This document shows, in pieces, positions 31,666 to 40,869 of a DNA stretch of 64,000 bases (the stretch's first letter is position 1; the number at the start of each line of letters is the position of its first letter). The DNA is from Caballeronia concitans. GTDB taxonomy: Bacteria; Pseudomonadota; Gammaproteobacteria; Burkholderiales; Burkholderiaceae. The position numbers and the translations under genes are program-made. Location: positions 496,001-560,000 of the forward strand of contig NZ_FCNV02000002.1 in assembly GCF_001544615.1 (NCBI RefSeq), written 5' to 3'. Below the pieces are notes generated by a model, which made no database searches, was not told the DNA's origin, and worked only from the letters and a program-made list of their open reading frames with translations.

Positions 31666-32721
31666 TTAAACGATCTCCAGCGGCAGGCGCGAACTGACCG
31701 ACGACAAGAGCCGGCTCGCAGTCGTTCCCGAGTGCGCCGCGACGAGATCCACGCTCACATGCTGCCCCCAAAGCTCGACTTCGCTTCCTACATGAACGCC
31801 TGGACAGGGATCGAGATCCACGACGATGGTGTCCATCGAAACTCTCTCCAGCACACGCGTCACGATGCCGTCGATTGCAACGGGTGTTCCGACCGCGGCG
31901 GTGTCCGGATAACCGTCCGCATATCCGCAGGCCACGACACCTATCTTGCGCGCCCCGCCCCAGCGACTTCCCGTAGTACTTGCCGACGCCACATCTCTGA
32001 TGCAAACAACCTTGCTGACGAATCTCATGACCGGCAGAAAACCCCCGAGGGCCGAAGTTCCTGGCGCAGACGCGGGCGAAGCGCCGTATAAGATGACCCC
32101 CGCTCTCACCCAATCGGGCATCGCACGCGGTTGATCGATAATTTCAGCGGAGCCGCCATAACTTCTGTCGCCCTTCAAGCCCGAAACCGTTTCGCTAAAC
32201 TCAATGACTTCGCGCTTTCTTTCGTCTTTCGTCGTGGCGTCAATGCGGCCATAAAGCGCTGTCGATCTGATTGCTTCGACTCGCTTTACCCGCTCGATGA
32301 CGTCGCGCAGTTCGTTCGGATGGAACCCGAGAATACCGTTGCGGTTCGCCACAGTGACTTCGATATAAATCGGCTTGGCGAATCTCGCTAGCTCCAGGAG
32401 ACGCAATTGTTCCTCGGTCTGAACGGCCAGCGTCAGCGTGTGTTCCTCGACTGCGTAGAGGTCGCTTCGGTTGTATGTCCCGTCGACGATCAGCACCGGT
32501 CCTTGCCAGCCTGTCTTCCTAAGCTCGACGCCCTGCTCCACGTCACAGACGGCGAATCCAGTGGTCGTGCGAAGGTGCGGAAGAACGACGTCGATCCGAT
32601 GACCATACGCATTCGCCTTCACGAGCGCCCAGGTTTTCGAATGAGGCGCGAGGCGACGGATAAGTGCAAGGTTGTGATGCAACGCACTTGTATCGATCTT
32701 CAGCCCGGTTGGACGCGGCAT
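31666..32721 (-). CDS. Alanine racemase-like PLP protein lacking the catalytic tyrosine
   Basis: 351 residues from the ATG at 32721 (GGAG 7 bases upstream). The fold-type III PLP barrel is clear: Lys35 in 'WALVKANAYGHR', 'MPDWVRAGVILYGASP', 'IGVVACGYADGYPDTA', 'RVSMDTIVVDLDP'. Several key positions differ from true alanine racemases: the 'VGYG.RW' segment holding the second catalytic base reads 'STTGSRW', so Tyr is absent; 'GMNRLGF' is 'NRNGILGF'; and the usual 'MSHFA' strand is not recognisable. It is therefore probably not a normal racemase but a repurposed or decaying one. Same strand as the ferredoxin-Rieske unit, 272 bases upstream. Confidence 0.8.
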   Translation of the reverse strand: MPRPTGLKIDTSALHHNLALIRRLAPHSKTWALVKANAYGHRIDVVLPHLRTTTGFAVCDVEQGVELRKTGWQGPVLIVDGTYNRSDLYAVEEHTLTLAVQTEEQLRLLELARFAKPIYIEVTVANRNGILGFHPNELRDVIERVKRVEAIRSTALYGRIDATTKDERKREVIEFSETVSGLKGDRSYGGSAEIIDQPRAMPDWVRAGVILYGASPASAPGTSALGGFLPVMRFVSKVVCIRDVASASTTGSRWGGARKIGVVACGYADGYPDTAAVGTPVAIDGIVTRVLERVSMDTIVVDLDPCPGVHVGSEVELWGQHVSVDLVAAHSGTTASRLLSSVSSRLPLEIV

Positions 32722-33219
32722 AGTTCGTCTCCAGATTTCCAGAGTCATTTCGCCGTCGAGCGATCCAGATCCTTCGACGGCGATGAAACGTCAATGTAAC
32801 GACGACCAGCGCGGGAGCCCCGATACAGTTCGATACCCATATGCCTCAGCGTTCAGTTGCGATGCAACATGCCGTATTGGTCCAGATTCCAGCATGAGCA
32901 ATGTCCGCATGCGTTATTGTGATTCGGTATCCTTAGTTATCAAAGCCGGACGGCGATCTAAGCCGTTAATCCAGGATTGAAGACCTCGCCCTTTCGATCC
33001 GTTCAGGAATTCGGAGCTATACGGTTTCTTGACACATGCACCGACTGCCCATGTTGCTCCGAATTTTGGCGGTCCACTCTACAGGAACGAGGTCGGGACA
33101 AGACCTATCAAAAATCAAAGGGCCGTGACCCAAGGTCCAGCAACGTCGGAAGGTTTAGCGCAAATGCGCGCAACGCTCCGACAGGAGGACAATCCGAAAA
33201 TCGATGGGAAGAGTGAAAG
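32722..33219. other. Non-coding gap before the IS3 remnant (about 500 bases)
   Basis: No open frame here looks like protein. Base composition is lower in GC than the flanks. If the IS3 element once had a left end it should fall between about 33000 and 33200; I could not identify a matching right-end inverted repeat. Possibly decayed island DNA. Confidence 0.5.
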
Positions 33220-33516
33220 ATGGCGAAGAGGAACACGAGATTCGACGCGAGTTTCAAGCGGGAAGTGGCCCGGATGGTTCGAGACCAGAGGCTATCGGTC
33301 AGCGAAGTGTGCCGGTCGATGAACCTGGTCGAGGCAGCCGTGCGGCGTTGGGTCGCCCAATACGATGGGAAGCCCGCTCGCGATCCGGGCGAGAATGAGT
33401 CGTTCACGGAGGAACAGCAGCGCATCCGGCAACTGGAAGCGGAAAACCGGCAACTGCGCGAAGACAACGTACTCTTGAAGAGAGCGTCGGCCATCCTCGC
33501 GCGGGAACTCGAATGA
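33220..33516 (+). pseudogene. IS3 family transposase OrfA remnant (orfB missing)
   Basis: 98 residues: an N-terminal helix-turn-helix ('RFDASFKREVARMVRDQRLSVSEVCRSMNLVEAAVRRWVAQY') and a C-terminal leucine zipper ('RIRQLEAENRQLREDNVLLKRASAILAREL'), the standard OrfA of IS3 elements. The catalytic OrfB (DDE domain) that should follow by -1 frameshift is absent: ssuB ends 48 bases later at 33564. Upstream GGAG-type sites remain. The element cannot transpose by itself and probably marks one edge of the lower-GC island. Confidence 0.85.
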
Positions 33517-33563
33517 CTTCGGCGTGGTGAATCAGTGGCCGACAGAACGCCGAATCAGATCAT

Positions 33564-34355
33564 TCACGCCTGTTTCAAGATCCGCCGCAACACGCGCTCC
33601 TCCAGCGCGGACGCTTCCGCCGATGCCTGCCTGCGAGGCCGTGCAAGCGGCACTGATTGATCCAGCGCAATGCGCCCTTCCTCGATCAACAGAATGCGAT
33701 CGCCGAGCACCACGGCTTCATGCACGTCGTGCGTGACCAGCAATGCGGTGAAGCGATGCTCGCGCCATAGCCGTTCGATCAGCGCATGCATTTCAATGCG
33801 CGTGAGCGCATCGAGCGCGCCGAGCGGTTCATCGAGCAGCAGCAGTTGCGGCCTATGCACCAGCGCCCGCGCCAGCGCCACGCGCTGTCTTTGTCCGCCC
33901 GACAATTGCGACGGCCAGTCGTTTTCGCGCTCCAGCAGCCCGACTTCGTTGAGCACCGCGCGAGCCTGATCGCGTGCGCCGCGTTTCAATCCGAGCATGA
34001 CGTTCTGCAGCACGGTCTTCCACGGCAAGAGGCGTGCGTCCTGAAACATGATGCGCGTATCGAGCGTCGCGCCATTGCCCGCGCGCTTGATCAATGCGCC
34101 GCCGGTCGGCGTTTCCAGTTCGGCGATAAGGCGCAGCAGCGTCGACTTTCCACATCCGCTGCGCCCGACGATCGTGACGAAACTGCCCTGTTCGATCGAC
34201 AAATCTAGCGCCGACAATACCGTACGGTCTCCGAATCGTTTTTCGACGCCACGCAATTCGACGGCCACGTCGACTGCAGTGCGCGCATGCGGTTGTGCGC
34301 GCTCGACCGCGAAGCGCTCTTCCATCCTCAACGAAACAGATGCGGTCGCGCTCAT
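33564..34355 (-). CDS. ssuB: Aliphatic sulfonate ABC transporter ATP-binding protein
   Basis: 263 residues from the ATG at 34355 (GAGGAAAG upstream). Walker A '[17 protein letters not shown]', signature '[14 protein letters not shown]', Walker B '[14 protein letters not shown]', H-loop '[11 protein letters not shown]' are intact. Preceding genes are ssuC (4-base overlap) and ssuD, the classical sulfonate-sulfur locus. It couples ATP hydrolysis to uptake of alkanesulfonates. The IS3 remnant lies 48 bases beyond its stop. Confidence 0.93.
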   Translation of the reverse strand: MSATASVSLRMEERFAVERAQPHARTAVDVAVELRGVEKRFGDRTVLSALDLSIEQGSFVTIVGRSGCGKSTLLRLIAELETPTGGALIKRAGNGATLDTRIMFQDARLLPWKTVLQNVMLGLKRGARDQARAVLNEVGLLERENDWPSQLSGGQRQRVALARALVHRPQLLLLDEPLGALDALTRIEMHALIERLWREHRFTALLVTHDVHEAVVLGDRILLIEEGRIALDQSVPLARPRRQASAEASALEERVLRRILKQA

Positions 34356-35194
34356 GCCTTTCCTCCTCGTTGATACGCGGGATGCCAGCGCAGCGCCACG
34401 CGTTCTAATGCTTTCGCGAGCACATCCGCGAGCTTGCCGAGCACCGCGTAAAGCAGAATGCCCACGACGACGACATCGGTTTGCAGGAACTCGCGCGCGT
34501 TCATCGTCATATAGCCGATGCCCGATTGCGCGGAAATCGTTTCGGCCACGATCAGCATCACCCACATGAGGCCGAGCGCGAAACGCACGCCGACCAGAAT
34601 GGAAGGCAACGCGCCCGGCAGAATCACATCGCGATACAACGCGAAGCCCTTCACGCCATAACTGCGCGCCATTTCGATGAGGTTCGCATCGACCGAACGA
34701 ATGCCGTGAAACGTGTTGACGTAGACCGGAAAGAACACACCCAGCGCAACCAGAAAGATCTTCGCTTCTTCCTCGATACCGAACCACAGGATCACGAGCG
34801 GAATCATGGCGAGCGCGGGAATGTTGCGGATCATCTGCACGGTGGAATCGAGCGCGACTTCGAACGGCCGAAAGAGTCCCGTCCAAAGTCCGAGCACGAG
34901 CCCCACGCCGCCGCCGATTGCAAGCCCGAGCAGCGCGCGCCACGCGCTGACCTTCACGTTGGCCCACATATCGCCGGACTGAACGAGCGCCCACGCCGAT
35001 TTGACGACGGCAAGCGGCTCCGGCAACACGCGCGTGGACAGCACGCCCGAGCGCGCGGCGTATTCCCAGAGCAGCAGAATCGCAACCGGCACGAGCCACG
35101 GCGCGATGGCCGCGCCCACGCGCCTGAACACCGGACCCGCGCTGCGTTTGACCGGCTGCGTCGCGGGTATCGTTTGAGTGAGGGCATCGGCCAT
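34352..35194 (-). CDS. ssuC: Aliphatic sulfonate ABC transporter permease
   Basis: 280 residues with about six membrane segments ('[20 protein letters not shown]' first) and the EAA loop '[29 protein letters not shown]'. The length and position between ssuD and ssuB identify it as the sulfonate permease. Its stop overlaps the ssuB start (ATGA), implying coupled translation. A conserved NitT/TauT-family fold. Confidence 0.93.
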   Translation of the reverse strand: MADALTQTIPATQPVKRSAGPVFRRVGAAIAPWLVPVAILLLWEYAARSGVLSTRVLPEPLAVVKSAWALVQSGDMWANVKVSAWRALLGLAIGGGVGLVLGLWTGLFRPFEVALDSTVQMIRNIPALAMIPLVILWFGIEEEAKIFLVALGVFFPVYVNTFHGIRSVDANLIEMARSYGVKGFALYRDVILPGALPSILVGVRFALGLMWVMLIVAETISAQSGIGYMTMNAREFLQTDVVVVGILLYAVLGKLADVLAKALERVALRWHPAYQRGGKA

Positions 35195-35230
35195 GCTGCT
35201 AGTTCCTTCGATGATGTGACACGTTCACGA

Positions 35231-36394
35231 TCAGCTCTGGCTCGCGTTCGGCAGATAGCTATTGCCGACGATCTCACCGAAGGGTCCCGACAGCGGCCCC
35301 GAACGCTTCTCCACTTGCGCGCCGCGTTCGCCGAGCAGTGGGAACACGAGTTCGGCGAAACGGTACGACTCTTCCAGGTGCGGATAGCCGGACAGAATGA
35401 ACGTCTCGATGCCGAGGTCCGCGTATTCCTTCATGCGCGCCGCCACTTGTTCCGGATTCCCAACTAATGCCGTTCCCGCGCCGCCGCGCACGAGCCCCAC
35501 GCCGGCCCACAGGTTGGGATAGATTTCGAGCGTCTCGCGGCCGCCGCGCTTGCCGCCGTGCAGTTGAGCCATGCGCCGCTGGCCTTCGGAATCCATCTTG
35601 GAGAACGCAGCTTGCGCACGCGCGACGGTTTCATCGTCGAGATGGCTGATGAGCGCGTCCGCTGCCGCCCATGCTTCGTCCTCGGTTTCACGCACGATCA
35701 CATGCAGACGAATGCCGAAGCGTATCTTGCGGCCCTGCGCTTCGGCGCGGCTGCGGATATCGTCGAGCTTCTTCTTCACGGCTTCGGGCGGTTCGCCCCA
35801 CGTGAGATACGTGTCGATGTGCGTCGCGGCGATATCGTGCGCCGCCGCCGACGATCCGCCGAACCACAGCGGCGGATGCGGCGTCTGCACCGGCGGATAC
35901 AGCGCCTTGCCGCCCTTCGATTGCAGATGCTTGCCGTCGAAGTCGATCGCTTCGTTCGTATGCGATGCGCTCAGCAGATTGCGCCAGATATGCAGGAATT
36001 CATCGGTAATTTCATAGCGCGTGTCGTGATCGACGAAGACGCCATCGCCTTCCAGCTCGGCCGGATCGCCGCCCGTCACGACATTGATAAGCAGGCGTCC
36101 GTCCGAAAGACGGTCGAACGTTGCGGCCATGCGTGCGGCGAGTCCCGGCGAGGAAAGACCCGGACGTATCGCGACGAGGAACTTCAGCTTCTTCGTGGCC
36201 GCGATGAGGCTCGATGCAACCACCCATGCGTCCTCGCACGAACGTCCCGTGGGCAGCAGCACGCCCTGATAGCCGAGCGTATCGGCGGCAACTGCGATCT
36301 GCTGAAAATACGAGAGGTCAGCGGCGCGCGCCCCTTTCGACGTGCCCAGATAACGGCTGTCTCCGTGTGTCGGGATGAACCAGAACACATTCAT
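35231..36394 (-). CDS. ssuD: FMNH2-dependent alkanesulfonate monooxygenase
   Basis: 387 residues, the normal length of SsuD. '[19 protein letters not shown]', '[29 protein letters not shown]', '[27 protein letters not shown]', and '[15 protein letters not shown]' are typical of the family. It desulfonates alkanesulfonates to aldehydes and sulfite using FMNH2 and O2. No ssuE is in the operon; a FMN reductase-like protein is encoded at 19527, but whether it partners is unknown. GAGGAG ribosome-binding site. Confidence 0.95.
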   Translation of the reverse strand: MNVFWFIPTHGDSRYLGTSKGARAADLSYFQQIAVAADTLGYQGVLLPTGRSCEDAWVVASSLIAATKKLKFLVAIRPGLSSPGLAARMAATFDRLSDGRLLINVVTGGDPAELEGDGVFVDHDTRYEITDEFLHIWRNLLSASHTNEAIDFDGKHLQSKGGKALYPPVQTPHPPLWFGGSSAAAHDIAATHIDTYLTWGEPPEAVKKKLDDIRSRAEAQGRKIRFGIRLHVIVRETEDEAWAAADALISHLDDETVARAQAAFSKMDSEGQRRMAQLHGGKRGGRETLEIYPNLWAGVGLVRGGAGTALVGNPEQVAARMKEYADLGIETFILSGYPHLEESYRFAELVFPLLGERGAQVEKRSGPLSGPFGEIVGNSYLPNASQS

Positions 36395-36684
36395 GCGCTA
36401 CTCCTCTTTGCCTTTCACAAGTATTGTCGATGCCGTCGAAGACGAGTAAGCCAGTTTAAGTACGCGATTCACGGCTGCGAACAATGGAATTCAGCTTTCC
36501 ATTTCTGCTTTGGTGCTTTGGAAGCGGTCGCGTCTCGCTCATTACCATGACGATGATTTGCTTAGATGCAAACGTCATTTCACGGCGCTTTCATGCTTCG
36601 CTAGCATGGCAAGCCGGGCCGCGATGACACGCGACGCGCATGAGCTATGCGGCCTCTGAATCCATATGACGGAGGCTTTTCATC

Positions 36685-37641
36685 ATGAAACACACCACAT
36701 TGCAAAGCCGCCGACTCTTTCTGGCCGCACTTGCCGGAACGCTTGGCACAGCGGCGCTGCCATCCTGGGCCAAGTTTGAGAACGACCGCTTCAGAATCGG
36801 TTATCAAAAGGCGGCGAGCACGCTCGTGCTGCTCAAGGCGAACGGCACGCTCGAAAAGCAGCTCGCACCGCTAGGCGTGAAAGTGAGTTGGACCGAATTT
36901 CCCGCGGGTCCGCAATTGCTCGAAGGATTGAATGTCGGTGCGATCGACTTCGGTTATGTCGGCGAAGCGCCGCCGGTCTTCGCGCAAGCGGCAGGCGCGG
37001 ACTTCGTCTATACCGCGTATGAAATCCCGACGCCGCGCGCCGAAGGCGTGATCGTCGCGCAAGACTCGCCCATCAAGAGCGTCGCGGATTTGAAGGGCAA
37101 GAAAGTCGCCTTCAACAAGGGATCGGATGTGCACTGGTTCATCGTCGCGCTGTTGCGCAAGCATGGTCTCGAGTACACGGACATTCATCCCGTGTTCCTC
37201 GCGCCCGCCGATGCGCGCGCCGCGCTTGAACGCCAGTCCGTCGATGCATGGGCCATCTGGGATCCGTTCCTCGCGGCAGTGCGTGCGCAAAGCAATGCAC
37301 GGTTGATCGCGGATGCCGAGGGCGTCGCGAGTCATCATCAGTTCTTTCTAAGCCAACGCGAATTCGCGCAGAAGCGCAAGGACGTGATCGCCATCGCGAT
37401 GGATGCGCTCGGCAAGCAAGGGCAATGGGTCAGGCAGAATACGGCGGAAGCGGCCGCGCAGCTCGCGCCGATTCAGGGTCTCGATGCCGCGATCATCAAG
37501 GCGGGGCTCGCGCATTACGAACATGTGTATCGCCCGATCGATGCGCCCGTGCTCGAACAGCAGCAGCGCATCGCGGATGCGTTCTATGACCTCAAGCTGA
37601 TCCCGCGCAAGATCGTGACGAAGGACGCGGCTTTGGCCTAA
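36685..37641 (+). CDS. ssuA: Aliphatic sulfonate ABC transporter substrate-binding protein (SsuA-like)
   Basis: 318 residues with a twin-arginine-containing signal peptide ('MKHTTLQSRRLFLAALAGTLGTAALPSWA'). Mature motifs 'FRIGYQKAASTLVLLKANGTLEKQLAPLGVKVSWTEFPAGPQLLEGLNVGAIDFGYVGEAPPVFAQAAG' are typical of SsuA. It captures sulfonates in the periplasm. It is divergent from ssuDCB rather than at its head, an unusual but seen arrangement. The 290-base divergent gap (36395-36684) should hold both promoters; no clear pair was seen. Its last codons overlap the convergent MFS gene by 4 bases. Confidence 0.92.
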   Translation: MKHTTLQSRRLFLAALAGTLGTAALPSWAKFENDRFRIGYQKAASTLVLLKANGTLEKQLAPLGVKVSWTEFPAGPQLLEGLNVGAIDFGYVGEAPPVFAQAAGADFVYTAYEIPTPRAEGVIVAQDSPIKSVADLKGKKVAFNKGSDVHWFIVALLRKHGLEYTDIHPVFLAPADARAALERQSVDAWAIWDPFLAAVRAQSNARLIADAEGVASHHQFFLSQREFAQKRKDVIAIAMDALGKQGQWVRQNTAEAAAQLAPIQGLDAAIIKAGLAHYEHVYRPIDAPVLEQQQRIADAFYDLKLIPRKIVTKDAALA

Positions 37642-38846
37642 CGCGTGGACGTGCTGGCGCGTAGCGCGATTACATCGACGATGAACGCCACGCCCAGCGC
37701 CGCCGCGCCGATTGCAAAGAGCAGCCGGTAGTCGCCGCCGCTCTTCGAGAACAGGAACGACAGCCCGTATGCGGATGCCGCCTGCATCACGGCGAAGCTC
37801 GTCGTCGCGGTGCGCCATGCGCGCTTCTGCGCGGCGGGATGATGCGCGAGCAGTTCGTTCGCGCGGCCGAGCACGAGCGGCACGATGCCCGGCGTGAACG
37901 CGCCGACCACGACGCTCGATATCATCAGCAACGCCGCATTCGATGAAAGCACCGGCAACACGACCGCCGCGAGCTGAAGCAGCAACGCGACACGCAATGC
38001 ACGGCCGAAGCCGGCACGATCCGCGAGATGCCCGCTCAGGAGCGGACCGGCTATCGCGCCGAGACCGTAGAGCACCCAGTAATACGCGCCCGCATCGACG
38101 CCACGGCCGAGACCGCGCGCGACGTAATCGACGAGAAAGATCATGTGCGGCACGAGACCGACCGCGTTTAGCCCGTACTCCGCGAAGAGCGCGCGCAATG
38201 CGGGCGTCGGCGCAGGCTTCGTGTGCGGATGATCGCTCGTATGCGATAACGGCGCTTCGTGCGGCGGCCATCCGTTCCACGCGACGATCGTCAGCACGAG
38301 CGATACCGCCGCGAGCCCGAGCCATGTCTCGTGAAGCCCCTGACGCAGGAGCAGCGGCACGATGGTCCCCGATGCCGCGATGCCGAGCCCGACGCCCGTG
38401 AAGATCGCGCCGCCCGCGAAACCGCGTCGCGATGGCGCGACGTGCGCGAGGATGGTCGGTGCGGCGAGCACCATCAGCGCGCCGCCGGAGATGCCCGATG
38501 CAAGCCGCCACGCGAAGAACCACGCGAACGAAACGGGATACGCGCACGCGACGAAGGCGATGGTGGCGAGCAGCATCATCGCGCGAAGGACGTTTGCCGC
38601 GCGCGCGTGACGCACGAGCGCGCCCGCCGTGAGCGCGCCGACGAGATAGCCGCCGAGATTGGCGGCGCCGAGATAAGCGGCCGTCGATGCGGGGAACCAG
38701 TGCGCGCCGATGATCGCGGGCAAGAGCGGCGTGTACGCGAAACGTGCAAGCCCGATGCCGACGAGACTCGCGCTCGCGCCCGCCAGCACGCCGCGCCATA
38801 TCTGGAATGACGCGCCTTTCGTTTGATTCGAGACTGCGTGTTGCAT
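37638..38846 (-). CDS. YbfB/YjiJ family MFS transporter
   Basis: 402 residues from the ATG at 38846 (GGAGG 4-5 bases upstream). The characteristic N-terminus 'LAGASASLVGIGLARFAYTPLLPAIIGAHWFPASTAAYLGAANLGGYLVGAL' and about 12 membrane segments define the YbfB/YjiJ branch of the major facilitator superfamily. Some members are linked to arginine or drug efflux; substrate here unknown. Another member of the same family starts at 63520. Confidence 0.88.
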   Translation of the reverse strand: MQHAVSNQTKGASFQIWRGVLAGASASLVGIGLARFAYTPLLPAIIGAHWFPASTAAYLGAANLGGYLVGALTAGALVRHARAANVLRAMMLLATIAFVACAYPVSFAWFFAWRLASGISGGALMVLAAPTILAHVAPSRRGFAGGAIFTGVGLGIAASGTIVPLLLRQGLHETWLGLAAVSLVLTIVAWNGWPPHEAPLSHTSDHPHTKPAPTPALRALFAEYGLNAVGLVPHMIFLVDYVARGLGRGVDAGAYYWVLYGLGAIAGPLLSGHLADRAGFGRALRVALLLQLAAVVLPVLSSNAALLMISSVVVGAFTPGIVPLVLGRANELLAHHPAAQKRAWRTATTSFAVMQAASAYGLSFLFSKSGGDYRLLFAIGAAALGVAFIVDVIALRASTSTR

Positions 38847-38926
38847 GGCGCCTCCGTGGGGATGCACGCAGTTTATAGGCGCGCGAATCGCGAGAGAATC
38901 CGCGCGTGACGAAAGAGATTCTTCCG

Positions 38927-39862
38927 CTAGGCGAACGAGTGCTTGCGCGGATCGAGATGCAATCGCTTGAACTCGCGGCGCAAGCGCGGCGTGGCGAAAT
39001 CGACGAACGCGCGCACTTTCGGCACCGCGAGCCGTCCTTCGGGCGTCAGCAGATGAACCGGCAGCGGCGCGTGCTCGCTATCGGGCAGCACGATGCGCAG
39101 CGTCGCTTCCTTCACTTCCTTCGCGACGTGATACGAAAAGAGCCGCGTCACGCCCTGTCCATCGACGGCGGCAGCCACCGCCGCGTGCACGGTATTCACG
39201 ATGATGCGCGGCGCGAACTGCACGACTTGCGGGATCGCCGATCCGCCCGATGCCGGGAAACTCCATGAATCGAGGCCGAAATGCGTCATCGAGATGATGC
39301 GATGCTGCGCCAGATCGGCGGGCGTCTCGATCTGCGGATGCGCGTCCAGGTAGCCCGGCGACGCTGCCACGACGCGCCGCACTTCGCCCACCGGAATCGC
39401 GATGAGCGTCGAATCGGCGAGATGCGCGATGCGCAGCGCGATATCGATGCCTTCATCGATCAGGCTGACGGGCCGGTCGAGCAACTGGAGGCGCACCGAA
39501 ACGGCGGGAAAGCGGGCGAGGAAGGCGTCGAGCATCGGCGCGAGCAGCGCTTCGCCGGCGGCGACGGGCGCGGTGATCGTCAGAAGACCGCGCGGCGCGG
39601 AGCGTTCATGCGCGACGAGAAGGTCCGCCTCTTCGAGATCGGTGAGAATGCGGCGGCACGCGGACGCATAGCGCTCGCCCGCTTCGCTCAGCTTGATGGT
39701 GCGCGTCGTGCGATGCAGAAGCGCGGTGCCCGTGTGCGCTTCGAGAAAAGCGATCGCGCGGCTGACCGCTGCGGGCGAACGTCCGAGCCGCCGTCCCGCG
39801 CCCGCGAGACTGCCTTCGTCGAGGATAGCGATGAAGACTTTCATCGCGTCGATTCGGTCCAT
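38927..39862 (-). CDS. LysR family transcriptional regulator
   Basis: 311 residues from the ATG at 39862. Helix-turn-helix 'AMKVFIAILDEGSLAGAGRRLGRSPAAVSRAIAFLEAHTGTALLHR', then a LysR effector domain of the CrgA/AaeR type ('SVRLQLLDRPVSLIDEGIDIALRIAHLADSTLIAIPVGEVRRVVAASPGYL'). Divergent from the alpha/beta hydrolase at 40050, its likely target. Effector unknown. Confidence 0.9.
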   Translation of the reverse strand: MDRIDAMKVFIAILDEGSLAGAGRRLGRSPAAVSRAIAFLEAHTGTALLHRTTRTIKLSEAGERYASACRRILTDLEEADLLVAHERSAPRGLLTITAPVAAGEALLAPMLDAFLARFPAVSVRLQLLDRPVSLIDEGIDIALRIAHLADSTLIAIPVGEVRRVVAASPGYLDAHPQIETPADLAQHRIISMTHFGLDSWSFPASGGSAIPQVVQFAPRIIVNTVHAAVAAAVDGQGVTRLFSYHVAKEVKEATLRIVLPDSEHAPLPVHLLTPEGRLAVPKVRAFVDFATPRLRREFKRLHLDPRKHSFA

Positions 39863-40049
39863 GTCGATGAGTGCAGTTCGATTGAGTGAGTTCGCCCGGC
39901 GCGGCACGCTCGCCGTATTGATCTTCGGAATATACAGGAGGCTTTATTTCGCCCGTTATCGCTGTGGATAGCGCGATTCCCCGCAGCATGCACGTGCCAA
40001 TGCAATGTACGATGCATCACCCATTGCGCATTCAAGGAGCACGCATCTC

Positions 40050-40790
40050 ATGTCGTCCACTCACGCGATCGCAGCAAGAACCTTCGTCCTCGTTCATGGC
40101 GCATGGCATGGCGGATGGTGCTGGCGCTTCGTCGCGGACCGGCTCACGGCGCGCGGGCATCGCGTGTTCGCGCCTTCGCTGACCGGGCTCGGCGACCGGC
40201 GTCATTTGCTCGCGGCGGCAACATCGCTCGATGTGCCGATAGCGGACATCGAGAATCTGATCGAGTCGGAAGAACTGAGCGATGTCGTGCTCGTCGGCCA
40301 TAGCTTCGGCGGGCTGGTGGCATCGGGCGTGGCGGACCGCAGGCCGGATGCCCTCCGCGCGCTCGTGTTTCTGGATAGCCTGCTCGTCGAAAATGGACAG
40401 GCCGCGTTCGATGTGCTGCCGGCAAGCGTCGTGAAAGAACGCATGGACTCGATGACGGCGAGCGGGCAGACGCTCGGGATGCCCGTCAATGGACTCGCGG
40501 GCACGGGCATACCGGACGATCATCCGCTTGCTGATTGGGTGCGTCGCAGGTTGACGCCGCATCCGGTGGCGACGTATCGCACGCCGCTGACGTTGAAGCA
40601 TCCGCTTGGCAATGGCTTGCCGTGCACGTATGTGCATTGCGCGAATCCGTCTTATGAGACGCTCGCGGCGGTGCGCGAGCATGTCCGCGCGTTGCCGGGG
40701 TGGCAATGGGAAGCGATCGATACCGGGCACGACGCGATGGTGCTCGCGCCGGATCTGCTGGTGGAAGTGCTGGAGCGGCTGGCGGGGTAA
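40050..40790 (+). CDS. Alpha/beta hydrolase, plant-esterase-like
   Basis: 246 residues from the ATG at 40050 (AAGGAG upstream). Oxyanion region 'LVHGAWHGGWCWRFVADRL', nucleophile Ser in 'VLVGHSFGGLVASG', and terminal His in 'AIDTGHDAMVLAPDLL' form the triad. The HGAWHGGWCW start resembles salicylate/methyl-ester esterases and hydroxynitrile lyases of plants and their bacterial relatives. Probably a carboxylesterase regulated by the divergent LysR protein. Substrate unknown. Confidence 0.87.
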   Translation: MSSTHAIAARTFVLVHGAWHGGWCWRFVADRLTARGHRVFAPSLTGLGDRRHLLAAATSLDVPIADIENLIESEELSDVVLVGHSFGGLVASGVADRRPDALRALVFLDSLLVENGQAAFDVLPASVVKERMDSMTASGQTLGMPVNGLAGTGIPDDHPLADWVRRRLTPHPVATYRTPLTLKHPLGNGLPCTYVHCANPSYETLAAVREHVRALPGWQWEAIDTGHDAMVLAPDLLVEVLERLAG

Positions 40791-40869
40791 GGGTTACTGC
40801 GGCCGGCCTGCGTCGATCCACGCCTGCGTGACGGCGAACGTCAGCCGGTATCGGGCGGCGCAGTCCGCT

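Noticed and set aside
33220-33564. Complete IS3 element
   Set aside because: orfB and a second terminal repeat are missing; only an orfA remnant is supportable.
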